A DNA stretch of 64,000 bases from Haemophilus influenzae (GTDB taxonomy: Bacteria; Pseudomonadota; Gammaproteobacteria; Enterobacterales; Pasteurellaceae). The DNA is taken from NCBI RefSeq assembly GCF_019703545.1, contig NZ_AP018771.1, positions 1,426,001 to 1,490,000 of the forward strand, given 5' to 3'. The position numbers and the translations under genes are program-made. Shown in pieces: positions 25,618-36,519 of this stretch. The notes beneath the pieces were generated by a model. It ran no database searches. It saw only the letters and a list, made by a program, of their open reading frames with translations, and was not told the origin of the DNA. Numbering within the stretch: position 1 is the stretch's first letter; each line of letters opens with the position of its first letter.

Positions 25618-27048
25618 TTAATAAATATTATTAAAAACTAACCGCACTTTTTCTTGATCTTTTACGCCCGCAGAACTTTCCACTCCAGAATTAATATCCA
25701 AGCCTAAGCAATTTTGTTGAATGGCTTGTTCTACGTTATTTGGCGAGATACCGCCAGCTAAAATAATCTTGTGCTTAAGATGTTCGGGAATTAATGACCA
25801 ATCAAAAGTTTTTCCTGTGCCACCTTGCTGGTTCGCTATTTGGCTATCAAAAATATAACGATCCACATTCAAATCATCAGTAAAATTGACCGCACTTTGG
25901 GTTTCAGTATTGACAGAAATCGCTTTCCAGATTTGCGTGTTTTTTGGTAGCTGCTGGCGAAGTGCGGTAATAAATGCCTCATTTTCTGCACCATGTAATT
26001 GCACCGCATAAAGCTGTAACTGGTTGGCTATTTTTACGATAAAGTCAATTTCTTGATTCTGAAAAACACCAACAAATCGAAGTGGATCAGCGGTTACTAA
26101 TTCTTGCGCTTGGCGTAAACTCACACAACGTTTTGAATGTTCTACGAAGATTAATCCACCGTAAAGCGCACCATTTTCGTAAACGATTTTGACATCTTGT
26201 GCACGCGTTAAACCGCATACTTTATTTTCTCCAAAAATCACTTCACGCACCACATTATTCAAATCTTGGTTGCCCATTAAGCTGCTCCCAATTAAGAAAC
26301 CATGTGCCACTTTTTGTAATTGATGAATTTGCTTGTGATTGTAAATGCCTGATTCGCTAATAATACGTACATCAGCAGGGATTCGGTCGGCGTATTTTTC
26401 AGTGAGTTCAACAACACGATTTAAATCCACAGTTAAATCGTGCAAGTTACGATTATTGACACCAATAATTTTCGCACCAAGCGCAAGGGCGCGTTCAAAT
26501 TCTTCTTCATTGCTGGTTTCTGTCAATACGCCCATACCAAGAGAATGTGCAAGATCTGCCAGTACACGATAAGTTTCATCATTTACCACAGAAAGCATTA
26601 ATAAAATCGCATCCGCTTGATAGTAGCGAGCAAGGTAAACCTGATATTCGCTGATCATAAAATCTTTGCAAAGAACAGGTTGGCTCACGATATTGCGAAC
26701 TAAAGGCAAGAACTCAAAATTCCCTTGGAAGTATTTTTCATCTGTCAGCACAGATATAGCGGACGCATAATGTTTATAGACATTGGCGATTTCTTCTAAA
26801 TTAAATTCAGCACGAATTAATCCCTTGGACGGGGAGGCTTTTTTACATTCCAAAATATAGGCGGGCTTTTGATGCGTACCTTTTGCTAACGCGGCATAAA
26901 AAGAGCGGTCAGATTTTTGAATGTTTTGTTTAAACTGAGAAAGGGGAAATTCCTTTTTTTTTGCTTTAACCCATTGTGCTTTGTCTAAGACGATTTTTTG
27001 TAGCACCGTAGCAGAGTCAATCGGTTTTGTGAAATCTTGGGTAATCAT
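25618..27048 (-). CDS. trpC: Bifunctional indole-3-glycerol phosphate synthase / PRA isomerase
   Basis: 476 residues joining two TIM barrels as in enteric TrpC(F). N-terminal IGPS (to about residue 255) has [20 protein letters not shown] and [14 protein letters not shown]; the C-terminal PRAI half has [14 protein letters not shown] and the late [15 protein letters not shown]. It carries out steps 3 and 4 of tryptophan synthesis from anthranilate. It is last of the leftward trp genes here; trpBA are not in the window. Confidence 0.97.
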   Translation of the reverse strand: MITQDFTKPIDSATVLQKIVLDKAQWVKAKKKEFPLSQFKQNIQKSDRSFYAALAKGTHQKPAYILECKKASPSKGLIRAEFNLEEIANVYKHYASAISVLTDEKYFQGNFEFLPLVRNIVSQPVLCKDFMISEYQVYLARYYQADAILLMLSVVNDETYRVLADLAHSLGMGVLTETSNEEEFERALALGAKIIGVNNRNLHDLTVDLNRVVELTEKYADRIPADVRIISESGIYNHKQIHQLQKVAHGFLIGSSLMGNQDLNNVVREVIFGENKVCGLTRAQDVKIVYENGALYGGLIFVEHSKRCVSLRQAQELVTADPLRFVGVFQNQEIDFIVKIANQLQLYAVQLHGAENEAFITALRQQLPKNTQIWKAISVNTETQSAVNFTDDLNVDRYIFDSQIANQQGGTGKTFDWSLIPEHLKHKIILAGGISPNNVEQAIQQNCLGLDINSGVESSAGVKDQEKVRLVFNNIY

Positions 27049-27078
27049 AGTTTTCTTCTAGTTGTAGTTATCGCAACA

Positions 27079-28080
27079 TTAATATTTCGTTAAGTTTTGT
27101 AGCGTTTCAAACGCTTTACCTGATGCAAGATGCACCAATACACTTTGCACATTTTGTTTTAAGTCATCATGCCCGAATAATTTCAATAATAATGCCGTGT
27201 TTGCTGCCACAGCATTTGCATGTTCAGCTTTTCCTTTGCCTTGTAAAAGTGCGGTGAGCATTTGGGCATTTTCTTGCGGTTCCCCCCCACGAAGGCTTTC
27301 GAGAGATTGCGTTTTTAAGCCAAAATCTTCAGGCGTTAAAGTGAAATATTCAATTTTGCCATTTTTAATTTCTGCCACTTGCGTTTCACCGTGCAATGCG
27401 ACTTCATCTAAGCCAGAACCATGTACAACAAAGGAATGTTGATGTTCTAAGGCAACTGCGGTTTCAGCATAGGTTTTCACTAATTCAGGCACATATACGC
27501 CAAGTAAATGATAAGTTGGGCGAGCAGGATTGATAAGCGGCCCTAAAATATTAAAGATAGTGCACGTTTTTAAAGATGCACGGACTGGCGCAACATGGCG
27601 GAAACCAGAATGATATTGTTGAGCAAATAAAAAGCAGACACCAATTTCATCTAATGCTTGTCGAGCTTGCTCTGGTGTGACGTTCACATTAACGCCAAGT
27701 GCCGTTAATACATCACTGGCACCTGATTTACTTGATACGCTACGATTGCCATGTTTTGCTATTTTTGCTCCCATTGATGCCGCAACAATCGCACTGGCAG
27801 TGGAAATATTAATAGTGTTTTGACCATCGCCTCCTGTTCCTACAATATCCGCAAAAGGATAATCTGGACGTGGAAATGCTTTGGCATTTTGTAATGAGGC
27901 GGCAACCGCACCCGAAATTTCCTCAGTATTTGCTCCCCGCACTTTTAAAGCAATAAGCATTGCAGCAATTTGTTCATTGGAAAGCTCACCTTGGATGACT
28001 GCATTAAAAAGAGCAGTGCTTTCTGAGGTTGAAAGTGAATGTCCGCTATAAAGTTGTTCTAATAATTGGTTGTGTTGCAT
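27079..28080 (-). CDS. trpD: Anthranilate phosphoribosyltransferase
   Basis: 333 residues. The PRPP-binding glycine motif is in [18 protein letters not shown] (about residues 80-97), followed by [20 protein letters not shown] and [10 protein letters not shown]. Unlike E. coli, the glutamine amidotransferase (TrpG) is a separate gene. A run of six C inside the coding region (near 27285) is in frame. Confidence 0.97.
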   Translation of the reverse strand: MQHNQLLEQLYSGHSLSTSESTALFNAVIQGELSNEQIAAMLIALKVRGANTEEISGAVAASLQNAKAFPRPDYPFADIVGTGGDGQNTINISTASAIVAASMGAKIAKHGNRSVSSKSGASDVLTALGVNVNVTPEQARQALDEIGVCFLFAQQYHSGFRHVAPVRASLKTCTIFNILGPLINPARPTYHLLGVYVPELVKTYAETAVALEHQHSFVVHGSGLDEVALHGETQVAEIKNGKIEYFTLTPEDFGLKTQSLESLRGGEPQENAQMLTALLQGKGKAEHANAVAANTALLLKLFGHDDLKQNVQSVLVHLASGKAFETLQNLTKY

Positions 28081-28132
28081 AGTCTATTCCTGTTTTTCTT
28101 TGTATGTGGATTTGTTAATTTTCTATATTTTA

Positions 28133-28562
<430 letters not shown>

Positions 28563-28567
28563 CTGTC

Positions 28568-29149
28568 TTATCTATTTAACAACCATTCAATTGATTGTTG
28601 TAATAATTGCGAACCTTGCACAGTTAAAATACTTTCAGGGTGAAATTGGAATGCGCAAATGGGTAAATCACGATGACGAATTGCCATGATAATGCCATTA
28701 TATTCCGCATTGACGATAAATTCTTTTGGTAAATCTTGTCCCATTAAAGAATGATAACGCGCCACAGGCATTGGATTTGCAAGATCTTTAAACATAGCTT
28801 CGTTATCATGGGATATACGAGAAACTTTACCATGCAACACTTCGCCAGCGTGAACAACCTTACCACCAAAGGCTTGAATCAACGCTTGATGACCTAAACA
28901 AATTCCAATAATCGGCACTTTATTTTTTAAGCGTTCGATCAATGGCAGTAAAATCCCAGCTTCTGATGGCGTTCCTGGCCCTGGAGAAAGTGCAAGAATG
29001 GTATCAAGTGTATTGAGTGCAGTTTCTACCAGTTTTTCTAAGTCGCAGTCATTACGATAAATTGTGACGTTGTGACCTAATACACGAAATTGATCCACAA
29101 GATTGTAAGTGAAGGAATCGAAGTTATCTAAAAATAAAATATTAGCCAT
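28568..29149 (-). CDS. trpG: Anthranilate synthase component II (glutamine amidotransferase)
   Basis: 193 residues, class I amidotransferase. Catalytic Cys84 lies in GICLGHQAL, the oxyanion segment is SPGPGTPSEAG, and the His/Glu pair is in FQFHPES. It supplies ammonia to TrpE. Starts 12 bases after trpE ends. Confidence 0.96.
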   Translation of the reverse strand: MANILFLDNFDSFTYNLVDQFRVLGHNVTIYRNDCDLEKLVETALNTLDTILALSPGPGTPSEAGILLPLIERLKNKVPIIGICLGHQALIQAFGGKVVHAGEVLHGKVSRISHDNEAMFKDLANPMPVARYHSLMGQDLPKEFIVNAEYNGIIMAIRHRDLPICAFQFHPESILTVQGSQLLQQSIEWLLNR

Positions 29150-29161
29150 AATAATTCTTCC

Positions 29162-30718
29162 TTATTTTGCTTGTGTATTAACTTGACGAATTGCTTTTAA
29201 GACAGCCGCGGCTTTGTGGCGTGTTTCATCAGCTTCCATTTGTGGATCAGAATCCAATACTTCACCGCAACCTGCTTGTACATGGGCTATCCCATTTTGT
29301 ACGAAAGCAGAACGAATCACGATACAGGTATCAAAATGTCCATCAGACGTGAGATAACCCACCGCACCGCCGTAACTATGGCGTTTTTGTTGCTCAAATT
29401 GATAAATAAGCTGCATTGCTTTAATTTTGGGGGCTCCAGTTAATGTGCCCATATTCATACAGGCTTGATAGGCGTGAAGTGCATCTAATTCAGGGCGTAA
29501 TTTACCCACCACACGAGACACTAAATGCATAATGTGAGAATAGCGATCCACTTGCATTAATTCTGCCACTTTACGGGTACCACTTTGGCAAACTCGAGCA
29601 ATGTCGTTACGTGCTAAATCAACTAACATTAAATGTTCTGCTTGTTCTTTATGATCAAGGCGAAGTTCTAGTTCTAAATGCGCATCCAATTCAGGATCGA
29701 TGTTGCCGTGAGCATCAAAACCACGAGGGCGTGAACCTGCGATTGGGTAAATTTCTAACTGACGATTTTCTGGTGCATATTTCAGCGCACTTTCTGGCGA
29801 TGCACCAAACAAAATAAAGTCTTCATCATTCATATAGAACATATAAGGGCTTGGATTATTTTGTTTGAGTTGGGCATAACTGGCTAATGTATTCGGGCAA
29901 GCAAGGGAAAAACGACGAGAAGGCACAATTTGGAAAACATCACCAATGTTAATATGGTGTTTTAAGGCTTTCACAATGCCAGTAAATTCAGGATCGTCAA
30001 AGTTTGTTTTAACTTCATCACTTGCTGATTTAATAGAAAGAACGTGATCAATATTTTTTAGTTTTTGTGCGATAGAAAGCGAGGTTTTCGCAATATTAAC
30101 TTGTTCTTCTTGAGCAAAACAGAAACTTTTAAGTGTCGCTTGTTGATTTTGATGGTCGATAGTAATTAAGTGTTCGGCAAGATAGAAACTGTAATCAGGG
30201 CAGTTGATACCATCATTTTTTAATGTAATGCCATCCATTGGAATGAAATTTGCGACGAGATCGTAAGCAAATAATCCGCCTAAGAAAATAGGCGTTTGGC
30301 TATATTGATAAAGAGTAGAAACTACACGCAGTCCATCAAAAATAGTAACAGATTGTAATTTATTATCTTCATCGAGTTGATTATCAAGTGGCGAAAATTG
30401 TACAGAAAATTCGTCTTCAAAATTGACCGCACTTATTTTTCCAAGTGCGGTTAATTTTGGATGAATTTCTTTTAAAACTTGTTTTCCATTCTTATTTAAA
30501 GCTTTAAATGTGACGTTGTGACCTAAACAAGTTATCTTAACCGCAGCATTAACTAAAATAAGACTTTGTAAACTATTTTTACTCCCTATTTCGGCAGAGT
30601 CGAGTAGAAGAGAATTTGAATTAGGTTGGCAAAGTGTATTAAAAATAGCGGTGGTATCAGCATAATAGGGAATTGATTGAGCTGTCACCGCAATAAAGGC
30701 TTGAGTTTGAATGTTCAT
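29162..30718 (-). CDS. trpE: Anthranilate synthase component I
   Basis: 518 residues. Converts chorismate plus ammonia to anthranilate. The feedback-inhibition motif LLLDSAEI is near residue 37; the chorismate site includes QIVPSRRFSL, PIAGSRPRG and GTLTGAPKIKAM. The first gene of the leftward trp cluster, behind a TrpR-type operator. Confidence 0.97.
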   Translation of the reverse strand: MNIQTQAFIAVTAQSIPYYADTTAIFNTLCQPNSNSLLLDSAEIGSKNSLQSLILVNAAVKITCLGHNVTFKALNKNGKQVLKEIHPKLTALGKISAVNFEDEFSVQFSPLDNQLDEDNKLQSVTIFDGLRVVSTLYQYSQTPIFLGGLFAYDLVANFIPMDGITLKNDGINCPDYSFYLAEHLITIDHQNQQATLKSFCFAQEEQVNIAKTSLSIAQKLKNIDHVLSIKSASDEVKTNFDDPEFTGIVKALKHHINIGDVFQIVPSRRFSLACPNTLASYAQLKQNNPSPYMFYMNDEDFILFGASPESALKYAPENRQLEIYPIAGSRPRGFDAHGNIDPELDAHLELELRLDHKEQAEHLMLVDLARNDIARVCQSGTRKVAELMQVDRYSHIMHLVSRVVGKLRPELDALHAYQACMNMGTLTGAPKIKAMQLIYQFEQQKRHSYGGAVGYLTSDGHFDTCIVIRSAFVQNGIAHVQAGCGEVLDSDPQMEADETRHKAAAVLKAIRQVNTQAK

Positions 30719-30736
30719 ATTTATCCTTTTGGAAAA

Positions 30737-30774
30737 TTTTGTACTATTAAACTAGTACAAAAGAAATAAGTCAA
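30737..30774 (-). promoter_or_regulatory. trp promoter and TrpR operator
   Basis: On the minus strand TTGACT (30769-30774), 17-base spacer, TTTAAT (30746-30751). The -10 is embedded in an imperfect dyad at 30737-30762 (TTTTGTACTA ... CTAGTACAAAA) that matches the TrpR operator core GTACTAGTTAACTAGTAC. Only about 30 bases separate the promoter from trpE, so there is no room for a trpL leader or attenuator. Confidence 0.8.
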
Positions 30775-30819
30775 GCCTGATTTTTATTTTTTATACTTTT
30801 TGATTAAAAATTGTATTTT

Positions 30820-31122
30820 TTATTCCTTTGCCCAAGGGCGACCTCCATAATATTCTATATTTTGCTGATTTATCACTTCTAATATTTTTGCAGAAATATT
30901 ATTGTTATCTTCATCTGACAAGGATAATTGAGGAAAAACACGACGAACAGCAATTAGTTTATTGAAATCTGCCCTATATTTAACGGTATATTTTCCTGAA
31001 GTTTGACCTATTAACCCCAAACTTTTTAAGGCAGATAAAAAGCTGCGATCACCAATTAATGGCGTGTTCCAACTATATGAAGTTTTTTGTGCAATCTCAC
31101 GAGGTACGGCGTAACAATAAGA
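30820..31122 (-). pseudogene. C-terminal remnant of an unknown gene
   Basis: An open frame bounded by stops reads YAVPREIAQKTSYSWNTPLI, then FLSALKSLGLIGQTSGKYTV, and ends IEYYGGRPWAKE. The only ATG/TTG-type start inside (31020) has no ribosome binding site and cuts a coherent protein in half. It looks like the last 100 codons of a longer gene whose front is gone. No family is recognised. Confidence 0.5.
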
Positions 31123-31176
31123 TTACGAGATGTAATTATGCAATAGAAAATATTTTTGGAAAATTTGGAATAAAAT

Positions 31177-31219
31177 AATCTGGCAGACACATTATTTTAA
31201 ATAAAAGATCTGCCAGATT
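31177..31219 (-). terminator. Ferritin operon terminator
   Basis: AATCTGGCAGA and TCTGCCAGATT are an 11-base inverted repeat with a loop of about 21 bases; on the minus strand it is followed by ATTTTATT. Confidence 0.75.
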
Positions 31220-31232
31220 TGATAATCTATAA

Positions 31233-31730
31233 TTAGGCTTTAGTAGAGAGATTACCTAAATCCTTATCAATTAGGAACAAGCCTTTGCCATCTTCTCCAA
31301 GAAAATTTAATTTATCTAAAATACTACTAAATAATTTTTCTTCTTCATGTTGTTCTTCCACATACCATTGTAAGAAATTAAATGCAGAGTAGTCTTTTTC
31401 TTCAAAGGTTTTACCTACTAATTCATTGATTTTACTGGTAATTAATTTTTCATGCTCATAGGTAGCTTCAATTACTTCTTTTAATGATTTATATTCATGT
31501 GCAGGTGCTTCAATTGCAGAAATTACAGCAAGTGAGCCAGTTTCATTTAAATAAGTAAATAATTTACGCATATGTTGCATTTCTTCAGCAGCATGAACTG
31601 ATAAGAATTTTGCAGTGCCTTCAAAGCCTTGCTGATCGCACCAAGCACTCATTTGTAAATATAAATTAGAAGAATAAAACTCTAAATTCATTTGATCGTT
31701 TAATAGTTTTACTACATTTTCTGATAACAT
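31233..31730 (-). CDS. ftnB: Non-haem ferritin (second of pair)
   Basis: 165 residues of bacterial ferritin. Ferroxidase-site residues are visible in [16 protein letters not shown] (Glu17), [15 protein letters not shown] (Glu/His near 50-53) and [15 protein letters not shown] (Glu near 130). It stores iron as a 24-mer and lowers Fenton chemistry. It is 15 bases downstream of a paralogue with about two-thirds identity by eye. Symbol is by recalled species usage. Confidence 0.93.
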   Translation of the reverse strand: MLSENVVKLLNDQMNLEFYSSNLYLQMSAWCDQQGFEGTAKFLSVHAAEEMQHMRKLFTYLNETGSLAVISAIEAPAHEYKSLKEVIEATYEHEKLITSKINELVGKTFEEKDYSAFNFLQWYVEEQHEEEKLFSSILDKLNFLGEDGKGLFLIDKDLGNLSTKA

Positions 31731-31745
31731 ACTATTTTCTCCTAT

Positions 31746-32234
31746 CTATTCCAAAGTTGCGAGTTCACGATCAATAAAGAATAATCCTTTACCATCTTCG
31801 CCAACAAGATTAAATCTATCAATAATTCCACTAAATAATTTTTCTTCTTCATGCTGTTCTGCTACATACCACTGCAGGAAGTTAAAAGTAGAGTAGTCTT
31901 TGCTTTCAAAAGTAACTTCAACTAATTCATTGATTTTTGACGTAACTAATTTTTCATGTTCTAAAGTTATTTCAAAAACTTCTCTTAATGAAGAATAATC
32001 ATGTTTAGGAGCATCAATTTTGCCTAAAATAGGCATACCACTAGTTTCACTTACATAATTAAACAGTTTTTGCATATGTTCTAATTCTTCATCAGCATGA
32101 CGAAGTAAGAAGGTAGCAGCCCCCTCATAACCGTGTTTTGAACACCATGCACTCATTTGTAAATAAACATTAGAAGAGTAGAACTCTAAGTTAATTTGGT
32201 CGTTCAGCTTGTTTATGATTATTTGATTAAGCAT
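31746..32234 (-). CDS. ftnA: Non-haem ferritin (first of pair)
   Basis: I start at 32234 ([26 protein letters not shown] upstream), giving 162 residues; the longer frame from 32294 adds 20 residues absent from ferritins. Same ferroxidase pattern as the next gene ([50 protein letters not shown]). Paired ferritins in Haemophilus probably form mixed shells. A decayed third copy lies at 38630-38784. Confidence 0.93.
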
Positions 32235-32294
32235 AACTAATTCCTTTCCATTTTGATTGATAAAATGCAATAAAGCGTAATTTGCGGCAATCAT

Positions 32295-32660
32295 TTTAAA
32301 TTCACAAATGATAATTGCAAGTTTTTTATCAAAAATTTTGATATAACTAATTAATTTTAAAAAGAAAAATAAAAAACAATTATTATCATTTACATAATTC
32401 TATATAAATTAAACGTGACGTTGTCACAATAAAACTAACAAATTTTAAATTAGTATTAGATATGTCTTTATTTTCCTCCTTAGATTTGGATGAAAATTTA
32501 GATTATCGAGTAAACATGAAAACTTACCAACTTTTATTAAACCTAAAGATCGTTATCAATTAATTGACAAATGTAATATCATTCTGCTAGAAAAACACGG
32601 TCAAATTTACCTGTACTTTTCTTATAACTACTTTCTTTTGATTATCCATTTAAAATTTTT
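32295..32660. other. AT-rich region between ferritin and pst operons
   Basis: The first part holds the leftward ftn promoter region; ATTATTATCATTTACATAAT (32380-32399) has weak likeness to a Fur box. Around 32462-32563 a 33-codon frame (MSLFSSLDLDENLDYRVN) and, in another frame, PKDRYQLIDKCNIILLEKHG suggest a decayed gene fragment, not identified. Confidence 0.35.
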
Positions 32661-32664
32661 CATA

Positions 32665-32698
32665 TTGTCATCAAACTGTCACAATTATTTTCTACACT
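32665..32698 (+). promoter_or_regulatory. Pho box and promoter of pstS
   Basis: TTGTCATCAAACTGTCACA (32665-32683) matches two 7-base PhoB half-sites (CTGTCAT) spaced by 4 bases. The -10 candidate TACACT (32693-32698) lies 9 bases downstream, as in PhoB-activated promoters where the second half-site replaces -35. Confidence 0.85.
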
Positions 32699-32737
32699 TC
32701 GCTACGCAATCTAAATAACACTCAAGGAGAATTTGTT

Positions 32738-33757
32738 ATGTTTATGCATAAAATGAAAAAAAATCTTATTATCGTTTTAACCTTAGGTACGTTACCTTTT
32801 GCTCAAGCTAATAGCATCACTGGTGCTGGAGCGTCTTTCCCTTATCCAATTTATGCGAAGTGGGCATCTTTATATGAGAAAGAAACTGGGAATAAAGTTA
32901 ATTATCAATCCATCGGTTCGGGCGGCGGACAACAGCAAATTATTGCAAAAACGGTTGATTTTGGTGCCTCTGACGATCCAATGAAATCCGAATTATTACA
33001 ACAACACCAACTAGTCCAATTCCCTGCGGTTATCGGTGGTATAGTGCCTGTTGTTAATTTGCCTGAAATTAAACCTGGTAAATTAAAGTTATCAGGTAAG
33101 CTGTTAGCAGAAATCTTCCTTGGTAAGATTAAAAAATGGAACGATCCTGACTTAGTTGCATTAAATCCAACGCTTCCTTTACCAAATAAAAACATTATTG
33201 TGATTCATCGTTCAGACGGCTCTGGAACAACATTTGGCTTCACTAATTATCTATCTAAAGTTTCGAACGATTGGAAAAATCAAGTTGGTGAAGGTAAATC
33301 AGTGAAGTGGTTAACAGGTCAAGGTGGAAAGGGGAATGAGGGAATTGCTTCTTATGTTCGCCAAATGAAATACACCATTGGTTATGTAGAGTATGCCTAT
33401 GCCAAACAAAATCAGCTTGCTTGGATTTCATTACAAAATCAAGCAGGGCAATTTGTACAGCCTTCTAATGAAAGTTTCATGGCAGCTGCAAGTCACGCAA
33501 AATGGCACGAAAAGGCGGGAATGGGTGTTATATTAACCAATGAAACGGGGGAAAAATCTTGGCCAATTACGGCAGCGAGTTTTATTTTATTAAATAAATA
33601 TTCTGACAACCCTGAAACAACTAAAAATGTATTAGCCTTTTTTGATTGGGCATTCTCAAGAGGGCAAGATGCGGCAACTGAATTAGATTATGTGCCAATT
33701 CCAGCTGATGTGGTATCTACCATTAAAAGTCAATGGAAAACAGAGCTAAAACAATAA
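32738..33757 (+). CDS. pstS: Phosphate-binding periplasmic protein
   Basis: 339 residues with a signal peptide (KKNLIIVLTLGTLPFAQA). Mature start SITGAGASFPYPIYAKWASL is the PstS signature; the phosphate site includes RSDGSGTTFGFTNYLS. Delivers phosphate to PstCAB. First gene of the Pho-box-controlled operon; AAGGAG precedes the start. Confidence 0.97.
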   Translation: MFMHKMKKNLIIVLTLGTLPFAQANSITGAGASFPYPIYAKWASLYEKETGNKVNYQSIGSGGGQQQIIAKTVDFGASDDPMKSELLQQHQLVQFPAVIGGIVPVVNLPEIKPGKLKLSGKLLAEIFLGKIKKWNDPDLVALNPTLPLPNKNIIVIHRSDGSGTTFGFTNYLSKVSNDWKNQVGEGKSVKWLTGQGGKGNEGIASYVRQMKYTIGYVEYAYAKQNQLAWISLQNQAGQFVQPSNESFMAAASHAKWHEKAGMGVILTNETGEKSWPITAASFILLNKYSDNPETTKNVLAFFDWAFSRGQDAATELDYVPIPADVVSTIKSQWKTELKQ

Positions 33758-33775
33758 AAATCTCTTTATTTTATA

Positions 33776-33822
33776 CCGCACTTTATACAAAACCTAGCAC
33801 TTAACATTAATAAAGTGCGGTT
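33776..33822 (+). terminator. Paired uptake-signal hairpin between pstS and pstC
   Basis: ACCGCACTTTAT and ATAAAGTGCGGT are 12-base arms around a 23-base loop. The position after the first gene fits partial termination that would leave more PstS than membrane components. Confidence 0.6.
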
Positions 33823-33848
33823 ATCTTAAATAATTTTGGAAAATACTT

Positions 33849-34796
33849 ATGCTCACAAAAAGTCGGAAATATTTTAATCAAACATGGATTGAATCATTAT
33901 TCAAACAGACTACGGCATTGTTTGCTTTGCTTGTGTTTATTTTACTTGCTGCTATTTTAATTTCTTTAGTCATAGGAAGCTGGGAAAGTATTAAACGTTT
34001 TGGTGGGAGTTTTCTATTAGAAACATATTGGGATCCTGTACAAGAACAATATGGGGCAATTATTCCTATTTTAGGTACGCTTATTACGGCGGGTATCGCA
34101 TTATTTATCGCAGTACCCATTTCATTTGGTATTGCTATTTTTTTAACGGAGCTAGCTCCCAATTGGCTAAAACGTCCTATAAGCATTGCGATTGAAATGC
34201 TAGCTGCAATTCCTTCTATTATTTACGGAATGTGGGGGTTGTTTGTTTTCGTTCCATTATTTCAAGAACATATTCAGCCAGTACTAATTGACAATTTGGG
34301 TAGTTTACCTGGATTAGAATTATTTTTTTCTGGCGTACCTTTTGGTGTTGGTTTATTTACGGCAGGATTAGTGCTTGCCATAATGATCATTCCTTTTATT
34401 GCATCCGTAATGCGGGATGTCTTTAGTATAGTACCACCAATGTTAAAAGAAGGTGCTTATGGATTAGGTGCAACCACTTGGGAAGTGGTTCGACAAGTGA
34501 TTGTACCACACACTAGAATAGGGCTTGTTGGGAGTGTGATGCTAGGATTGGGAAGAGCATTGGGCGAAACAATGGCTATCACTTTTATTATAGGTAATTC
34601 GTTTCAATTGCCTAATTCCTTATTTTCACCTTCTACCTCAATCGCATCTGCTATTGCTAACGAATTTAATGAAGCAGGTGGATTACAAAAATCTGCATTG
34701 ATGGAATTAGGATTACTTCTCTTTGTTATCACAACTATGGTATTGATTTTATCAAGATTAATGATTACAAAAATGCAACAAACAAAAGGGAAATAA
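33849..34796 (+). CDS. pstC: Phosphate ABC transporter permease PstC
   Basis: 315 residues with six predicted membrane spans; the ABC contact loop is EGAYGLGATTWEVVRQVIVP followed by a GLGRALGETMA motif. Pairs with PstA as the inner-membrane channel. One base separates its stop from pstA. Confidence 0.95.
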   Translation: MLTKSRKYFNQTWIESLFKQTTALFALLVFILLAAILISLVIGSWESIKRFGGSFLLETYWDPVQEQYGAIIPILGTLITAGIALFIAVPISFGIAIFLTELAPNWLKRPISIAIEMLAAIPSIIYGMWGLFVFVPLFQEHIQPVLIDNLGSLPGLELFFSGVPFGVGLFTAGLVLAIMIIPFIASVMRDVFSIVPPMLKEGAYGLGATTWEVVRQVIVPHTRIGLVGSVMLGLGRALGETMAITFIIGNSFQLPNSLFSPSTSIASAIANEFNEAGGLQKSALMELGLLLFVITTMVLILSRLMITKMQQTKGK

Positions 34797-34797
34797 G

Positions 34798-35646
34798 ATG
34801 AAAACTAATCAAAACTTGCGTTTTTATTGGCGTAAAACACACAATAAATTAATGTTAGGGCTTTCCTATATTTCAGTAATTATCGGCTTATTTTGGTTGT
34901 GTTGGATATTATTCACTCTAATTACCAAAGGCATTCCAGCTTTATCAATTGATTTATTCACACAATCTACCCCTGCCCCTAATGAAAAAGGGGGATTGTT
35001 AAATGCACTGATTGGTTCGTTTTTTATTGTCGGTGCGGGTACATTGATAGGCACGCCTATAGGGGTATTGGCAGGAACGTATTTGGCAGAATATGGTCGT
35101 TATAGCCGTTTCGCACAAATTACCCGTTTTCTTAATGATATTCTTCTTTCTGCCCCTTCTATTATTATTGGTTTGTTTGTTTACAGCTTGTATGTATCAA
35201 AAATCGAGCATTTTTCAGGGTGGGCTGGAGCATTCGCATTAGCTTTATTGCTTATTCCTATCGTGGTACGCACTACGGACAATATGTTATTACTTGTACC
35301 AAATAATTTACGTGAAGCAGCGGCAGCTCTTGGTTGCTCTCAATGGCAAGTTATTATGATGATTTGTTATCGAGCAGCTAAATCAGGGATTTTAACTGGC
35401 GTGCTATTAGCAGTTGCCCGAATTTCAGGAGAAACTGCACCGCTATTATTTACCGCTCTGTCTAATCAATTTCTATCTTGGAATATGAATGAACCTATCG
35501 CAAATTTACCTGTAGTTATTTATCAATATGCAGCAAGTCCTTTTACAGATTGGAATAATCTAGCTTGGGCAGGTGCAGCTCTAATAACATTATTTGTGCT
35601 TTGCTTAAACATTTTCACTCGACTCTTCTTTCAACATAAAAAATAA
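34798..35646 (+). CDS. pstA: Phosphate ABC transporter permease PstA
   Basis: 282 residues; six spans. Permease loop LREAAAALGCSQWQVIMMIC and GVLLAVARISGETAPLLFTA are typical. Follows pstC directly. Confidence 0.95.
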   Translation: MKTNQNLRFYWRKTHNKLMLGLSYISVIIGLFWLCWILFTLITKGIPALSIDLFTQSTPAPNEKGGLLNALIGSFFIVGAGTLIGTPIGVLAGTYLAEYGRYSRFAQITRFLNDILLSAPSIIIGLFVYSLYVSKIEHFSGWAGAFALALLLIPIVVRTTDNMLLLVPNNLREAAAALGCSQWQVIMMICYRAAKSGILTGVLLAVARISGETAPLLFTALSNQFLSWNMNEPIANLPVVIYQYAASPFTDWNNLAWAGAALITLFVLCLNIFTRLFFQHKK

Positions 35647-35655
35647 TGAGGCAAT

Positions 35656-36423
35656 ATGATTAGTCTACAAGAAACCAAAATAGCTGTGCAAAATCTAAAT
35701 TTCTACTATGAGGATTTTCATGCATTAAAAAACATTAATTTACGTATCGCTAAGAATAAAGTGACCGCCTTTATTGGTCCTTCAGGTTGCGGTAAATCTA
35801 CTTTATTGCGGAGTTTTAATCGGATGTTTGAACTATATCCAAATCAAAAAGCTACTGGTGAAATTAATTTAGACGGTGAAAATTTACTCACAACAAAGAT
35901 GGATATTTCTCTGATTCGTGCTAAAGTTGGTATGGTTTTCCAAAAACCAACGCCATTTCCAATGTCGATTTATGATAATATTGCATTCGGTGTTCGTTTG
36001 TTTGAAAAATTATCAAAAGAAAAGATGAATGAACGAGTAGAATGGGCATTGACTAAGGCCGCTCTTTGGAATGAAGTGAAAGATAAATTACATAAAAGCG
36101 GAGATAGTTTATCTGGCGGACAACAGCAACGCTTGTGCATTGCTCGAGGGATTGCTATTAAACCTAGTGTGTTGTTGTTAGATGAACCTTGTTCGGCATT
36201 AGATCCTATTTCGACTATGAAAATTGAAGAACTCATTACGGAGTTAAAACAAGATTATACTGTGGTTATAGTAACTCATAATATGCAACAAGCTACACGT
36301 TGCTCCGACTATACGGCATTTATGTATTTGGGTGAATTAGTTGAATTTGGTCAAACACAACAAATTTTTGATAAACCCAAGATACAACGTACAGAAGATT
36401 ATATTCGCGGTAAAATGGGGTAG
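35656..36423 (+). CDS. pstB: Phosphate ABC transporter ATPase PstB
   Basis: 255 residues. Walker [10 protein letters not shown] (41-49), Q-loop in [14 protein letters not shown], signature [14 protein letters not shown], Walker [14 protein letters not shown]. Powers phosphate import and takes part in signalling to PhoR. No phoU follows in this cluster. Confidence 0.97.
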   Translation: MISLQETKIAVQNLNFYYEDFHALKNINLRIAKNKVTAFIGPSGCGKSTLLRSFNRMFELYPNQKATGEINLDGENLLTTKMDISLIRAKVGMVFQKPTPFPMSIYDNIAFGVRLFEKLSKEKMNERVEWALTKAALWNEVKDKLHKSGDSLSGGQQQRLCIARGIAIKPSVLLLDEPCSALDPISTMKIEELITELKQDYTVVIVTHNMQQATRCSDYTAFMYLGELVEFGQTQQIFDKPKIQRTEDYIRGKMG

Positions 36424-36519
36424 TTATTTTGAGCTCACTCTTATTAAAAAGTAAAAGTTTGGTGAGAATGTATTATTTCTCACTTCACTTTTATGCCATA
36501 AATCAAATGAAGGAGTATT

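Noticed and set aside
27285..27291. C6 run in trpD as a phase-variable tract
   Set aside because: The frame is intact and conserved sequence continues on both sides; a biosynthetic gene is an unlikely target.
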